A stretch of DNA of 64,000 nucleotides from Epiperipatus broadwayi (lineage: Eukaryota; Onychophora; Udeonychophora; Euonychophora; Peripatidae): assembly GCA_028023455.1 (NCBI GenBank), contig JAQFVV010000144.1:1242001-1306000 (forward strand), in the 5' to 3' direction. The translations under genes and the position numbers were made by a program. Below, in pieces: positions 46,170-59,800 of the stretch (its first letter is position 1; each line of letters starts with the position of its first letter). The notes beneath the pieces were generated by a model. That model searched no databases and was not told where the DNA came from. It saw only the letters and a list, made by a program, of their open reading frames with translations.

Positions 46170-48470
46170 TGCAAAGATGTGCAAACTATGGCCTGCATGC
46201 TTCTTGTGGCTTATTTGTGTACCTGATGTTCCATGCACAAGTGAAACTTTTTAAAAATTTTATCACAAAAATGTTACATTAAATAAACAAAGCAATATGT
46301 GTTAGATAGCATGTAACAAGTCTTTAAATGTACTTGGATAATGAAAGACTGATTGTGAACTGGAGTCTACACTTGCATTAAAGAATCTCAACCTCCTTCC
46401 TCAAAGTCAGCTTTTTCACTCCTGAAAAGAAATTCATCCACCAAATTCTGTAATAACTTAGTGATTGTCAGCATGTATCAATATAGTATTTTAGGCATAT
46501 TTAGTGGCAGACAATGCCATGTTTACTAATCCATGCCATTGGCATTCTTGCACTTGTAGTTGGAGTGCATTATTATTCTATGATCCTAACAATAAATTAT
46601 TGTGAAGAAGTGTAAAATTTAAGTCATGAATGCACAATTATTTATTTTTTTGCAAGTATGCTTTATATGTAATGATAACATCATTGTTTTCAAAAAATAT
46701 AATTTGAAGAGGCATTTTCAAATCAGGGTCAGTATATTTGGAAGTAATTTACCTGTAAGTGATTTATAGCAAAAGTGAATGATTTTTTAATAGTTAGAAG
46801 CAATAAGAAAGTATTTTTTTTAAAATAGACAACAATATAAGAGACTACCACAAAGTTAGCTTTGTAATTGCTAATAAAATTGTTAAATATAGAAACATTT
46901 TTGGAAGGGGAATTTGTAAAGACTTGTATGTTTGATTTCAATATTGACTGCTCAGAAGTCAAAACAAAATTTGATATACTGTTGTCAAGATGAACTATTA
47001 TCATCAAAAGTATTCTGAAAATGGACAGGTTCATAGAATAGTCACATCATCATCTATTTTTCCATTCCATTCTTTTCATTGCCCTACTTTTCAATTCCAT
47101 GTAACTTTCCATCTCTTACATCATCCAACAGCGTCAATCTCTTCTTCCTTTCTTCTTACTTCCATTGACCATTTTTTCCAAAACATCTTTTATTAAACTA
47201 TAATTTCTTTTTAATATATATCCAATCCAGTTTTTCTTTATATCTTTGATTTCCTCAATCAATCTTCTTTTTTCATCTACTCTTTTCAAAACTTTCTCAT
47301 TTGTTATTTTACTCATCCATTTATTTTTCCCATTTTTTACATGTCTACATCTATAGTATATGGTATTAATGCTATTTCTCAGAATTTGTCAGAATTGTTA
47401 TTTGAGGGTAGTAGATCATTTGATGATATCCATGAGAACACTGACATTCAGAACACAGAACAGTTGCTTATGTTTATTAGAGGAAATTATCATAATTTTG
47501 CCATGTCTAAAATTTGCTAATAATGAAATCAATGAAGGGCACAGCAACTGGGTTGATTAATAAGCTCTACAATTAATAAGGCATGTTCATTAACAAGAAA
47601 AAATGTTGATTTAATTAAGCTATTATGTGCTAAAATGAAAAAGGGAGTTTTCCTATCATATTATCTCAGTACTGCTCTATTTATCTGGAAAGTTCATATA
47701 AATCTATCTTGGATTGTGAATATATGATTAAACCCATGGTACAGCTATAAATTTAATCAAAGATAAGTCATCATTAAGTTACAGATTATTCAAAAATTTT
47801 CTGGAGGTCATTCATGATTTGCAATTATGTAGATATGTTGCATAATAGCAGCATATGTTTATTAAGTTTTGGGGATGTATTGAAAACAGTATGGAAACTG
47901 AGGAATATGAAAGTTATAGTATCTGATTAGCTGACAGTTAATATTTTGACAAGTAAATGAACTTAACATAAAATTGCAAGACCATAGTGCTTTTGTACAT
48001 GGATTGTTTGTTGAGATAAAATATTTTAAATGAAACTCTTGCTATTATCCAAACAACTTTGCACATTTTCTCACATTGGAAAAACAGAATGTAAAAAATG
48101 CCTGTTCAAAGAAATACAGTTAGCTTTAAAAGAAGAATCTTCACTGTGATTTATCAATTTCAAATTTTTAGAAGATCAGTTTAATATGCTGAAACACTTA
48201 TTCACAATCAATATTGAAATGGAAAATAATGCATTTCAATTTGAATTGATAGATCTGCAAGCAAACAATGCTCTCAAAGAAAAATTAATGAATTTATACA
48301 TCATTCTAAGAACAGGAGTTTGAAATTTTGAAATTGTTTGCTAAAAAAATGTTTGTTATCTTTGCTTCAATCTATATATGCAAATTTGATCTTACATGAA
48401 AAATAATAAATCGAAAAATTGAGCAATGTTAACTTTCTACTTTGGCCACTATGGAAACACACTAATCACA
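46170..48470 (+). pseudogene. hAT transposon relic (GTF2IRD2/ZBED-like transposase)
   Basis: The left end near 46,170 (GTGCAAACTATGGCCTGCATGC) has the wording of hAT termini of the Charlie/Zaphod kind. Broken plus-strand coding blocks follow in the expected order: YHKVSFVIANKIVKYR (about 46,840-46,910), DDIHENTDIQNTEQLLMFIRG (about 47,415-47,490; the conserved DESTDxxxxAQLxxFIRG block around a catalytic Asp) and FQFELIDLQANNALKEKL (about 48,235-48,290; the C-terminal hAT dimerisation region). Stops and frameshifts separate them. An unrelated LINE tail at 47,040-47,340 is inserted in the opposite direction. Right end uncertain. Confidence 0.65.
47040..47340 (-). pseudogene. LINE-C 3' tail inside the hAT relic
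   Basis: The minus-strand frame (47,316-47,134 and beyond) reads ITNEKVLKRVDEKRRLIEEI, then WIGYILKRNYSL and DVLEKMV. This is the conserved C-terminal tail (ITNEEVL.RV...R.LL..I..RK..WIGHILR) of a widespread LINE group represented by the nematode F52C9.6-type proteins. Only the tail is present, as expected for strong 5' truncation. Confidence 0.75.
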
Positions 48471-48550
48471 TTTGCTCTTAAGAAAAAATGGAGAAATTAG
48501 GAGGAACCTCATTGATAAGTATATGAGATGTTTATTGACTGTTGCCTTTG

Positions 48551-48790
48551 GCAGTATGGCTCAGTTGGTTAGAGCATTATCATAAAATTCAATATTGAAG
48601 AATCTAAGGCTCCAGAATTTCAATTCCCATTTCTAGTACTGTCACTGGTCAGGCCAGCAACATCTGAAGAAGAGAGGAGAATAATACCTCTTAAAACATT
48701 GTGCATTTACTAAGCTGTGTGATATTATTACTAACAGTTGAATGCATTTGGAATATTTAAATAAAGTTAATTTTTTTCTAAAGACTTTCA
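48551..48790 (+). mobile_element. tRNA-derived SINE
   Basis: Starts GCAGTATGGCTCAGTTGG; A box TGGCTCAGTTGG (48,557-48,568) and B box ATTTCAATTCCC (48,617-48,628) are the two internal pol III promoter boxes, spaced somewhat wider than in a tRNA. A tRNA-unrelated body follows (GGTCAGGCCAGCAACATC) and an AT-rich tail near 48,760-48,780. No tRNA cloverleaf is maintained. Confidence 0.75.
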
Positions 48791-50295
48791 ACACTTATAT
48801 TATATGATGGAAATAGTCCATTATATAAATAGAGGAGTGTTAACTGTTTGTAATCTACAATCTGTTCTAAAGAGTAATCATGAGCAAGCTTTATCTGATT
48901 ACAACAAACTTATTCAAAATTTGAGACAATGTAATACATTATATTAGCTAATATTGATGTTTAATTTTATCAAAAATAATATTGTTATTTATATGTATAC
49001 ATTTTTTGTGAGATTAATAAATAAATGTATTCCTGTGTGGAAAATGATGATTTTTATTAATTAAATTTAGGTTTTGTACACTAAATCACCTCTCCTCTCA
49101 AAAAATTTGGAATGGGCCCCACTCAACTTTCCAATATTATTTTGAATATGTAAGCTATTGGTCAGAAATGGCAGTTATAAACTCAGATACATAACAACTA
49201 TGTATATCTCACAAATGTAATAAATAAAATGAATTGCTGTTTCTACTGCGGGAAAAAAGATTGATCGGAGCAACTTTAAGAATAATATGTCTTAAATTGT
49301 TTATTTTTTTTCACCAATTAATTTGCTTTTGTATTAAGATTAGATTATTTTACAGTAATAAATTATTTCATTCTGTCGTTGTTTATTAGTTGTATATATA
49401 TTGAATGAGTAAAGTATTTTACTTTTAAAAAGGAACAAACATTTCAATACTATTATCATCAGTTTTCTCTTTGTAAATGCGTGAAATGTGAGAGTGATTT
49501 AAAATGCACTACTGTATTATTGCTTAATTGCTATCAGATTATTTTTTAATATGGCTTTTATATTTTATAAGATTTACTTTAGTAAGAACATTTAGAAAGT
49601 TTTATATTAAACTCTGTTTGTAAATAAACAAATAAGTTTAACTTTGCGTGCAAATACGAAAATATTTTTGTTTGATTTGCATTAAGATTTGAATATATTT
49701 TAACTGAAATATTGGATGCTTGCTCCACTTTTAAAAAGACAAAAGAAAGTTTATTGTTAAATTAAGGATAGATTTTCTATTAATTATTCAAGTTTCGTAT
49801 TTTAAAAATTCTAAAACGTAATTCTAGTTGCATCACTTTAAATTCTAAAAAGTATTTATCTTTTATTAAATTTCTTTTTTGTTGTTTTATTTTCTCTTTG
49901 GAATTTTTGCTGTTTTTCAACAGATTTTTGTGTTTAAAGTGATATGTTATACTTTTAAAAATTGAATCATGAATTCTTTTCAATTCCTTCTATCTTTCAA
50001 ATTTTTTTATTAAAATTTATTTTATATATATGCTTATAGTAGCCATTAGTAAATAATGAACTTAGCTATTCAAACTCCACGGAAAGAAAATAAAATAAAA
50101 AGTACTTTAGAAATGAGGTTTGCATATAAACCAATTTGTATACTATAAATACATCTACTAATAAAACATCCTTAGTTAGTTCTCTTTTTGTTTGATATTT
50201 TGTTATGCTATATTTTAATTTTTTTTTGCAGGAATTTTTTTTTCCTGAAATATTTAAATGCTATTTCTAATTGTAATGCTTCAATGTATTCTATT
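48791..50295. other. non-coding stretch
   Basis: AT-rich; nothing supported. Confidence 0.55.
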
Positions 50296-50299
50296 CTCT

Positions 50300-51300
50300 G
50301 TCATATCTTCTCAATGGAAATAATCAATGTCTTTGAAATAATTTTTATATTGTAGATGGGGTCTATTTCTTCCATGAATACTATGCTCAAGTTCACCATA
50401 AAACACAATTGTAATAAGTCTTGCATTGCCAGGCATTCATTTTACATGTTCAGTCTAACTAAAGTGATATAGTGGATTCAGTAATATATCTAGCAAGGTG
50501 AAGAACATATTGATTGAATTCATGATCTTGCTATTGTATTTTTAAAATTTTACAAAGCATCCTAAATGAAACTTTTCTAATGCTTTTATATTGAATTGAT
50601 AGAATGTCCAAGTCTCACTTTCATACAATAAATTTGATAAAATAACAGCTCCTACACAGCTAACTTAGTTGCAGAAATTATTTCCATGTGATGGAATACC
50701 TAATCTTTTAATTTGTTAAAAGTAGCAACAACATATGGTATATTTCAACAATCTAAGTCCACCTTTTTCTTTATAATACTACCAAGCTATTAAATTAGTT
50801 TACACTCTCAAGATAATAATCATTCAAGTTGAAAGTTGCTGAGGATTTTTTTTTTCATCAACAGCTGATAAAGAACTTGAGTTTTTGATTATTAATTATT
50901 AAACCAAAGTCATTAAATATTGCATTCAAAATATAAAGTATATTCTGTGGATCATGTTTTGAATAGACAAAATTAGCACAATCACCAACATACTATAAAT
51001 ACAGAATCTAAAAGGATGAAATTTTTGTCTTTACTTTTTATTGATTCAAATTAAAAATTCCACCATCAATCTTTATGGCATATTGATCCCGGTTTCATTA
51101 AGCTTCCTATGAACAGTTCCAAGACAACTGTCATAAAAATTGAAAACAATGTTAGAGAAAGCATATATCCTTGTTAAACACCAGTTTTTATTTCAAATGG
51201 TTCAGATTTTTTATCTATATGGTGAATAAATATTGGTGGATGGTCAACTAATTTTATGCAGGGTCATAAACCTGTTTAATTAACTGAAGCAAATGTCTTA
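50300..51300 (-). pseudogene. LINE-B copy 2: RT fragment
   Basis: Minus strand, heavily decayed. SEPFEIKTGV then YMLSLTLFSIFMTVVLELFI (about 51,205-51,110) is RT motif B (GVKQGCVLxPTLFxIF). VGDCANFVYSK (about 50,990-50,955) stands where the catalytic YADD should be, already mutated. ILNAIFNDFGLIIN then corresponds to the following palm helix, and LNDYYLESVN to the thumb-side block. The C-terminal part continues to about 50,330. 5'-truncated. Confidence 0.65.
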
Positions 51301-51539
51301 ACTATTTCAATAAAAGTAATATATAAATTATTCTTTTATTTTACTAGCAAGTAAAATCATCAGCATTAATAACTCCTTGTAAACAAGTAAAGTCATTATA
51401 ACTTCAGAAGCTGAATAATAATAAAAATAAAACAATGATAGAACTTTGAAAAAAATATGTCCACAGATATCATATGCTGATGATTTAATCTATTATCAAC
51501 ATTTTACAATAAGATTATTTAATTTCTATTGCTATGAAT

Positions 51540-52085
51540 TTTATTTTTTGGAAGACTCAAATACTTACCCTAATTGTTGACTTTCATTGTAATCTTTCCT
51601 CTCTTATGAATCACATGCTCATGTTTACCATAAATCCTTTTTCAGGAATTCTGTTACTACTTATTCATTTCCAATGAATACAATTCACTGAAAATATAAC
51701 AATAGTAGATTCTATAGCATTACATCCTGAAAATTGAACAATATTCTAATGAGTTGTATGATCTTTTCATTGTATTTTTAAAATTTTAAAGAAATCCTTC
51801 ATTTAATTTTTGTGTTTTTGTCTTGCATCAATAGATTCATATCTCACGTTCATACAATAATTTGGGTAAAATGATGAATATATACATGTAGTTTAATTAC
51901 AATAATTATATTATGATAAATTATTCATTATGATAAAATATTTAATCTTTTAAATTATTAAATGCAGCAGCAAGATATTGGAATTCATATTGCATTTTGA
52001 TATCTAATGCTATTTTATTAAAACAATACCAAGATATTTAAATTGATTCACATTGTGAAGTTAATTCCAACCTAGCTAAATGTTG
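51540..52085 (-). pseudogene. LINE-B copy 1, 3' part
   Basis: Minus-strand relic of the region after the RT core (YLGIVLIK-like block near 52,030; LAAAFNNLKD near 51,970). It aligns with the end of LINE-B copy 2 and continues, beyond the inserted LINE-A, the fragment at 54,950-56,620. Confidence 0.5.
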
Positions 52086-52129
52086 CTAAAAAAAATTTTC
52101 CCATCATTGGCTGATAAGTATCATCATTA

Positions 52130-54820
52130 TTGACATCATTTTCAACTATTATTAATTCACTGCAGAATGAAGATTAATCTAAATTTATTAGTTTCTCCAA
52201 TTTTTACCATCTCTTCTCCAAAATACACAAGAAAATTTCCTTATTTCATCCAAAAATCTCCCACATGATCTCTTTTTAGATCTTTTACACTTTTTTGGGA
52301 TTCATTTTAAAATTTCAACTGTCCATCTATTACCATCTCTTTAATATATCACCCTGTCTTCATTTCAGTTTTTTAATTCTTTTAACGATGTCAGTGACAC
52401 CTGTTTATTCTTTCACCCATTTATTTTATTTTCAGTCTCTTCTTGTTACTCCTAAAATATATATTTCCATACTTCATTGAATGGTATGAAGTCTTGCTGT
52501 TGTGTTAAATGTCCAACTCTCAGATCCAGCTGTTATCACATATCTATATATAAACCTTTAAAAAAAAACATTTAGACATATTTCCTTTTAATATTAAGTT
52601 ATTTCTGTCAAAAGAACTTCATCCAAGTTTAATTATATGATTAATTTCATCAATTATTTTTCTATCTGTATTAATAATCTGACCAAAATATTTCAAGTTG
52701 TTAACTTCTTCTAATTCATGATTATCAATCTTTTTTTTTTTTTTTTTTGAGAAATCCATTGAGTATTTATTTTAGTCTTTTTTAGCATTGCAACATTTCC
52801 CAAAGCTCAGAAATATTATTTGCAAAAACAACCATATCATTTATAAAATCTACATAAGTTAGATAATCTTTTTTTTTTTATTCTCTTAGCTTCTCCTTTC
52901 AATCCATAAAATACTTTTTGTAAAACAGCTGTAAAAAGTTTTGGAGATATGGAATCTTCTCATTAGCACTATGAGATACTACTCATTGCTATTACATTTT
53001 CATAAATATTTTTTAGAATATGGCAATATCCTGCATATATATCATGATAATCCAATATTTTAATCACTGCAGAGATGCTTATAGAATCAAATGGCTGTTC
53101 ATAATTTACATGTCCAAAGGATAATAGCAATTCATATTCATTAGATCTTTTTGTAACTTCTCTTTATGCTTGAATATGGTCCACTGTCCTAAAACTAATT
53201 TTAAAAACAGCTTGTTTTTTGATTGGTTTAAATCCAAAGTTCTCTATAGATAAGTTGTCATCATATTTATAAAAAGTTTACATAGGAATGATTCAAAAAC
53301 TGATAGGTTTGTAATTTTTAAGATCTTCTTTATCCTCCTTTTAAAATATCAATATTACTAATGCATTCTTTTAATCAATTGATTCATCTCTATCATTTAG
53401 ACCTTTGTATATAACTTACTTTGCCAACATTTTTTTTATTATTTCACCTGCTTCTTTTAAGATATTGATTATAATTAATTTTCTGGACCTTTTCCTTTCT
53501 TTTGTTCTTCAAAATATTGGGCAATTCTGAAGATGTAATAACTGGAAATGGTACTTTGATTCCTGCTCTTTATTTTCTGCACACATTTCATTATGTAACC
53601 TCTCTTTTTGGCAATAATCCCATTTTTCTTTTTTGTGCTAAAAATAACTTTCCTCCTTATACCAAGATATTGATTTACATTTTTGAGACTTTTATTCTCT
53701 TCTATAGCTTTCTTTGCCAAATCATAATTATATTTTCTTATATTACTATTAATTTTTCATCTCATTTTACAAAACTCTTAAGTATTTATTTTTTCTTACG
53801 ATCAATTTTAAGGATCAATTTTAAATATCGTCATATTCCTTTTTTTCTTCATACATTGTCTTGTCTCAATAGAAAATTTACTGTTAAATTGCTGCTTTTG
53901 TGTACCAGCCATTTTTCTTTCATTCATTTTTAATTTCATTCAAGTCAGAACTTCAAAATCTATTAGTATTTTAAAATGACTTGCAAGCTTCCATTTAAAT
54001 TCAGTCTAGTATCTTTAAAAATTAAGTAATATCAACTAAAAAAAAATGTTTTTTCTTAATTTGCATTAATACGTATTTTACATCTCATTTATCAATTATC
54101 ACTTCCTATGTTAAATTAATTAAGAACATTATATTCTTGAAATCCATATTGTCTGTTAAATACAATCTAATTCTATTAAATTTTTATGTGAATGCTTCCA
54201 TATCCTTTTCCTGTTAGTATTGTTTTCAAAGAAATAATTCATAATATGCAGTTTTTTTCCTATGCATTCTGCAAATCTATGTCCTCTTTCATTTCTATCA
54301 CTGTAATCAAATTTACCCACAGCATGTTCATCTTATTTGAGAATTTAAGTCTTCCATAACAATTTTAAAATCTTAATTGATTTGATGAAAATTATTTTCT
54401 ATATCCATATAGAAATCCTCTATGTTTTTCATCACAATGAGAAATTATTGGACATAAATTTGAATTATCTGCATTTGGTATCTTCTGTTAAATTGAATAA
54501 TTAATTTTGTTACTTTCTCTGATACGTTATCATTTTCCTCAATGTTAGTCTTCCACATTTTATTTATAATGAATCCTATTCTACTTATGCTTCCAATATT
54601 TGTGTCTTTGTAATATAATACATACCCATGTTTTAAATCAATTCTATCTTCACCTTTTCTTCTAACTTCACAAAATCCAACAGTGTTTCATTTAATATTA
54701 GATAGTTTTTCCAATTCTTGTAATCTTTCTTCACTTGAAAGCAATCTGCCATTGTAAGTACTAAATAAAATGTTATCAATGGCAGCTTGATCTACAATCC
54801 GAGTATTATTAGGCATTTAC
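52130..54820 (-). pseudogene. LINE-A copy 2: endonuclease plus RT
   Basis: Longest LINE-A copy. On the minus strand the endonuclease starts near 54,816 (MPNNTRIVDQAAIDNILFS, TYNGRLLSSEERLQELEKL, EVRRKGEDRIDLKHG, GFIINKMWKTNIEENDN, then LIIQFNRRYQMQIIQIYV), a clear RTE-type EEP nuclease. The linker AKKAIEENKSLKNVNQYLG (near 53,715-53,660) matches copy 1. The RT and 3' tail decay through 53.3-52.2 kb and end in a GAATTAATAATAG-type stretch homologous to the ends of copies 1 and 3. Many stops and frameshifts. Confidence 0.75.
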
Positions 54821-54949
54821 ATATTAATTAATACACCAAATTATTTGTAAGTATTAGAATCTTTATAAAGACTATCAAGATTATTATAGTTCATTATAAA
54901 ATGTAAATCTTAAAGCCAAGAGCTCATGAAGTTTGTGTTTTTTAATCAG

Positions 54950-56620
54950 ACAAAATGAAAAACTGCTATCAAACCTATATCATATTTCATGAGGTTATTT
55001 ATAAATTGATCTAAAACCACTGATGTGAAATAGAAATAAGGCTGGTTCCAGCACACTTATCACTGATTTTTGTTTCAAATACTTCAGATTTTCCAGCAGC
55101 AATAAAAAGCCTTCTCACATTGCATCATGCAGCTGTTGTGTGTTACAAATTAATTTTAATGGATGACCAGATAATTTTAAACATTGCCATAATTCTATAC
55201 AATTAATGCCTTAAATAGATCAATAAAAATCACATGCAAAATCACATCTAACATTTTTGTTTGCATTTTCTAGGAACAAACACATATCCGTAGTATTTTT
55301 TTTCTCTAAAATTTCATTCTGTCTCCAGTAATTTTATCCTCATTAGAAAATACAATCTATTCTACACCTGCAGTGAATAATAATTATATTTCATATTAAT
55401 TAATGCAGACCTTTTTGTCCTTTTAATTTTTTTTAATTGAAGCAACAGAAGAAACATTACGATTTTTGTATATAAAAAACTTCCAAAGGTCCACATATCA
55501 TCTCCAGGTATCTCATCAGGATTTGCAGCTATTGCAGTTTTAAGATTACAAAAGATTTGTTTTAATTTTATTAGGCTGGTTATTTATTATATATTCAAAT
55601 CTAAATGAGTTGATAATGGGTATATTAAGTTAGCATTTCATTTTGTTTTATCGTTATTCAAAATATGATCAGAATACTTCGTTTATTTGTTTGAAATATC
55701 ATCATTATCATGTAATTGTCATGTGTGAATTTAACAGAATTGTGATACAATTTATTAGATCTATATGTTACTACTTTTGAGTTTGTAAAAAATATACCAA
55801 ATGACAATGTGTTGTAAATGACTGTATATCCTTTGCTGAATATTATTTTTGTTACATTTAAATCCCCATTTGCTTATGAAACTCAATATTTGATTTGTTA
55901 ATCTAGCCTGAAAAATGGGCCATTTTTTAAAAATCTAAATCATTAATAATAGAATCATGATTCAGAAAACAGGATTTTTTAAAAATGAATCTAAGGATTT
56001 AATTACATCAGCAACATGTTTTTTTTAGGGAATTGCATGCCTCAAGTGCAGGTTAAATTTGAAAATCTGAATTTGCAATTTTAATATTTATCAGTTAAAA
56101 TTGAGAACAAATAAAATCCTTAAAGAATGAATATCAAATTTCATGGCAGTATTATCATTTTTTAAATTTAGCTATCTGCTATCTATCCAATTATCAGCAC
56201 TTGAAATTACTCGTGTAATATGAACTTCCTTTGCATTCTTGCTCTTACTTTTAACATATAATCCATTAAGCATGATTGTTTTGTCTAAAATGTCAGTCAT
56301 ACCAATTAGTATTTCAGAGAATGCAACCAAAAATACTTATAAAAAATATGCATCGGATCTCAAGCCAATGTGTTTGAAATAGGATCTATTTTTAACACAA
56401 ATATTTAACTTTGATGTGTACTATATTATCTGTCCAATAATCATCACTGTAATTGCCTGTCAAATATGAATTTATTTTGAATTCTTGTTTTTAACTATTA
56501 CATAATCCATTAGGTGTCATTGCTTTGCCTAAAAAAGTGTTCATAATTCTTTGATTAACAGCAGCAAGAAATAAAAGCTTTCTTTGTCTAAGTAATCTGA
56601 ATTTTATGATGGAACATAAG
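54950..56620 (-). pseudogene. LINE-B copy 1, 5' part (endonuclease and RT)
   Basis: Minus strand. KNAKEVHITRVISSADNWID (about 56,245-56,185) is the VLHTRVMRGADCWTDHRLV block at the end of a LINE EEP nuclease; a second, more decayed version lies at 56,420-56,600. PLKLICNTQQLHDAM (about 55,175-55,125) and the motif-B remnant SVISVLEPALFLF (about 55,070-55,035) follow, then LIKKHKLHELLALRF just before LINE-A copy 2 begins. This order matches LINE-B copy 2. Confidence 0.6.
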
Positions 56621-59025
56621 AATTGATGAAATGGGCACAGGTACGATTTCACAAAAGAAGTTTTAATATCATGAGATGATCATTGATAAATTTAGAAATT
56701 CAAGATAAAATTCAAATTAAAACTTTACAATTTCAAATTCAATACCATGGAGAGTTCTTTCAATTAATGATGTGTCCTTCCCAAAAAAAAAAAAAATAGC
56801 CATTTTCTTAAATTGAATAATTTTTTTTTTTTTTTTTAGAAGATGAGTTTTTTTAAGAGTACCTATATTAATTTTAAATCTTGACTAACTACACATGTTG
56901 TCTTTGATTCAGGTATTGAAGAGTTCACATTACAAATTTTATGTACCTATATTTAGAAGTTAATTAAAATAATTACCTTTATTACTATTGTTACCATCTT
57001 CCTTCTTATTATTATCATTACTGATTTTACAATAATTTTTCTATTTTGATGACAAAACCATTGGGAATGATGTCCTAGGTTCTGTGATCAGATCATTTTA
57101 GACCAACTTTTCTAAACTTTTTCTGCTTTCATGATAGAATTATGATGACCTTTTTTTTTTTTTTTCCTAATTGAAACTCCTATTCTAAATTAAATTCCAA
57201 AAATCACAATTAAGGATTCCAAAGTATTAAATCTGATTTTATCATTGCTCTCTGTTGAGGGCCTGTGCATATAAAGAGATAAAGATAAGAGAATATTGAA
57301 CAACAGTTGCTGTGTTTGAAATTAAAGAATAGAAATGTGATTCCACAAATAATCCATTATCACAATTTATAGATATAATAAACAGTATTAAAATTTCAAT
57401 CATCAGACCCTATGCAAGTTAGATGAAGCTAGTAAGGTAAAAGTAGACAAATAGAAATGGGAGAAAAATGGGAAAAAAAATCTTATCAGAAATAGTATGT
57501 AGCCTATAATGAACCGACACATACAGGACTAGGAGATATTCTTGACCAGATAATGATATTGGTTATTACTGATTTAATTCTTACATCTGATAGTTATTCC
57601 ACTATAGTTATTTCACTATTCACAACCTATAGACCTATCAGTAATTGAGTTTTGAATAGAAGCCTTTAACCAATATGATTTGTAATTCTTTTATCTTTTA
57701 TAACTACTTAATATATCATCACTACACATTCTTAATATGAAATAATACTAATACTGCTCTCTGCAACATGAGGACCATTTCTATTTTCTTTATATCATTT
57801 TCTGAAAAAATAGAAAATATATTACAAGGAATATACATGGTATATGTGTATTAATTACTGTAGAAGCATATACAGTCAAAGTTATGTTTATGTTGTATTA
57901 AAGGGTTAAACATAAAGCAGTAGGTTTGATTGCAAAAAAAATTCAAGTTTGATATTTAAATAAATTGTCCTTATGTTATATACACATGTAATTATCAACA
58001 TAGATATATAATGTGGGAAGGTGGTGTTGAGATTTTATATTACAGGATAGTTGTAATATTAATTTAATATCCATTTATTGACTAATGTTGGATAGTTAGC
58101 TGGATTGGCTGCAGGCTAACTACTGGAGAGAACAATATTATCTTTTGAAAAGAATGGTTTACTGGTCTGAATTCTAATCTCAAGTTATAAGTATAGTAGG
58201 CAGATGTGCTCTCACAGCACTAGATTCTGTAATTATTATATATATAAATATAGATCATATTTATGAGCAAAATATGATTATTATTACTCTAATGCAATTA
58301 TGTTAGTCATACATGTGCAGATTTAGGGTGATAAAAGCTTTTTCTCAAAATTATTGCCTATAATTATCTGTATCTACTGTTTTTGAATTATCTTTTCAAA
58401 TGTCAGAGGCTGTTAGTGCAGTGTATATCTAAATCATAATTTTTATTAAAACAGAAAAAATATTGGTTAGAAAAGCAAGAATCTTCTGAATCTTATATTT
58501 GAAGTAATCTTTGTTTATTTGTTCAAGCAGTTTGCAGGGTAATTTTTACATAAGAAAGTTTATCTTGAGTTATAGTATTAAACTGTTTACATGTAATGTA
58601 AAAGCTGAGTAAAATTAATGAAAATAAAAAATATTTTATTATTATGCCTAATTTGTATTATTAGGTATATTACAAATTGGCTGCCGAAAGGAATTTGCTG
58701 TTAACTGAAAGGTGATTCTTTGATTCCTTTAGAAGCCTTAAAAGAATCAAACAGGGCAATTTTCTAATGTCCATTCTGTTCATTCTTATCATTGCAGCAG
58801 TTATTAGTATATGATTATTCATATAGTATATGAACATGAGTGAGCTGCTGACCAACATGCATTAGATTAGTGTTGAGAGTTTTTGGCTTTATTACCTCTG
58901 GGTTTAAGATCATAAAACCCATGGTCTTTGTTCTCAGTTTCCTGATAGCTCTTAACTGAAATATCAGTTGAGTTTTTATGAAAGCAGAATGAATGTGTGT
59001 GTGTGAATGAATTATTTTTAAAATA
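56621..59025. other. non-coding stretch
   Basis: AT-rich with poly-T/poly-A runs (56,781-56,793; 56,821-56,837). No gene or repeat family recognised. Confidence 0.5.
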
Positions 59026-59029
59026 GATA

Positions 59030-59800
59030 TTTATGATGTAGTTGTTTTTGCAAATAATGCTTTAGAACTTTAGGAAATGTTGCAAGAGTTATAAGATAAA
59101 AGTAAGGAAGTAGGATTAAAGGTAAATATTAAAAAAACTAAAATAATGTTCTATGAATTTTCTCAAAAGAAGGACATAAAGATTAATAATGATGAGTTAG
59201 AAGAAATTAACATTTACAAATACTTTGGTCAGGTTATTACCACAGATGGAAACAAAATGGAGGAAAATAACCATAGAATTAAACTTAGTTGGAGCATGTT
59301 TTAGTAGAAATAATTTAATATTAAAAGGAAATATGACTATGCGTTGAAAAAGGTTTTTAATAATTTTGTGTTACCAGTTCTTACTTACAGATCTGAGACT
59401 TGGATACTTAATAAAGAATAATACAGAGACTTTAGATGACTCAAAGAAGTATGAGATGTGTGTTAGGAGTAATAAGAAGAGATTGAAAATGAAGTACATG
59501 GGTGAAAGAACAAATAGGTGTTACTGACATCATTGAAAGAATTAAGAGATTGAAGTGGAGTTGGGATAGTTATATTTCTAGAAGATATGATAATAGATGG
59601 ACTGTTGAAATCTTAAATCAGATTCCAAGAAATTGTAAAAGACCTAGAAAGATACCATGTATGAGATGGATGGATTGTAATAAAGTGTGCTGTTATGACA
59701 TGGAGAAGAGTATCTAGAGATTAGAGAAGATGGATTGAACTTGAAGAGACTTTCATCCTGCAGTGGATTGATAATGGTTAAAAATTATGATGATGATATT
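59030..59800 (+). pseudogene. LINE-A copy 3: 3' part
   Basis: Plus strand; 5'-truncated within the RT. DVVVFANNALEL (just after the catalytic ADD) opens it, then VGLKVNIKKTKIMFYE and INIYKYFGQVITTDGN parallel copy 1. The tail frame at 59,502-59,717 contains VTDIIERIKRLKWSWDSYIS, RRYDNRWTVEIL and KRPRKIPCMRWMD, the conserved C-terminus of this LINE group. It ends with a short ATG triplet array (59,786-59,800), like copy 1. Several frame breaks. Confidence 0.8.

Noticed and set aside
51465-51495. Plus-strand YADDLIYY, resembling an RT catalytic motif
   Set aside because: No other RT motif on this strand nearby; the surrounding LINE-B fragments are on the minus strand.
53502-53933. Plus-strand 143-codon Phe-rich frame
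   Set aside because: Complement of the LINE-A linker region; composition is that of the antisense of AT-rich coding DNA.
58060-58240. Possible SINE
   Set aside because: Some tRNA-like wording (GGTCTGAATTCTAATC) but no convincing A box or tail.
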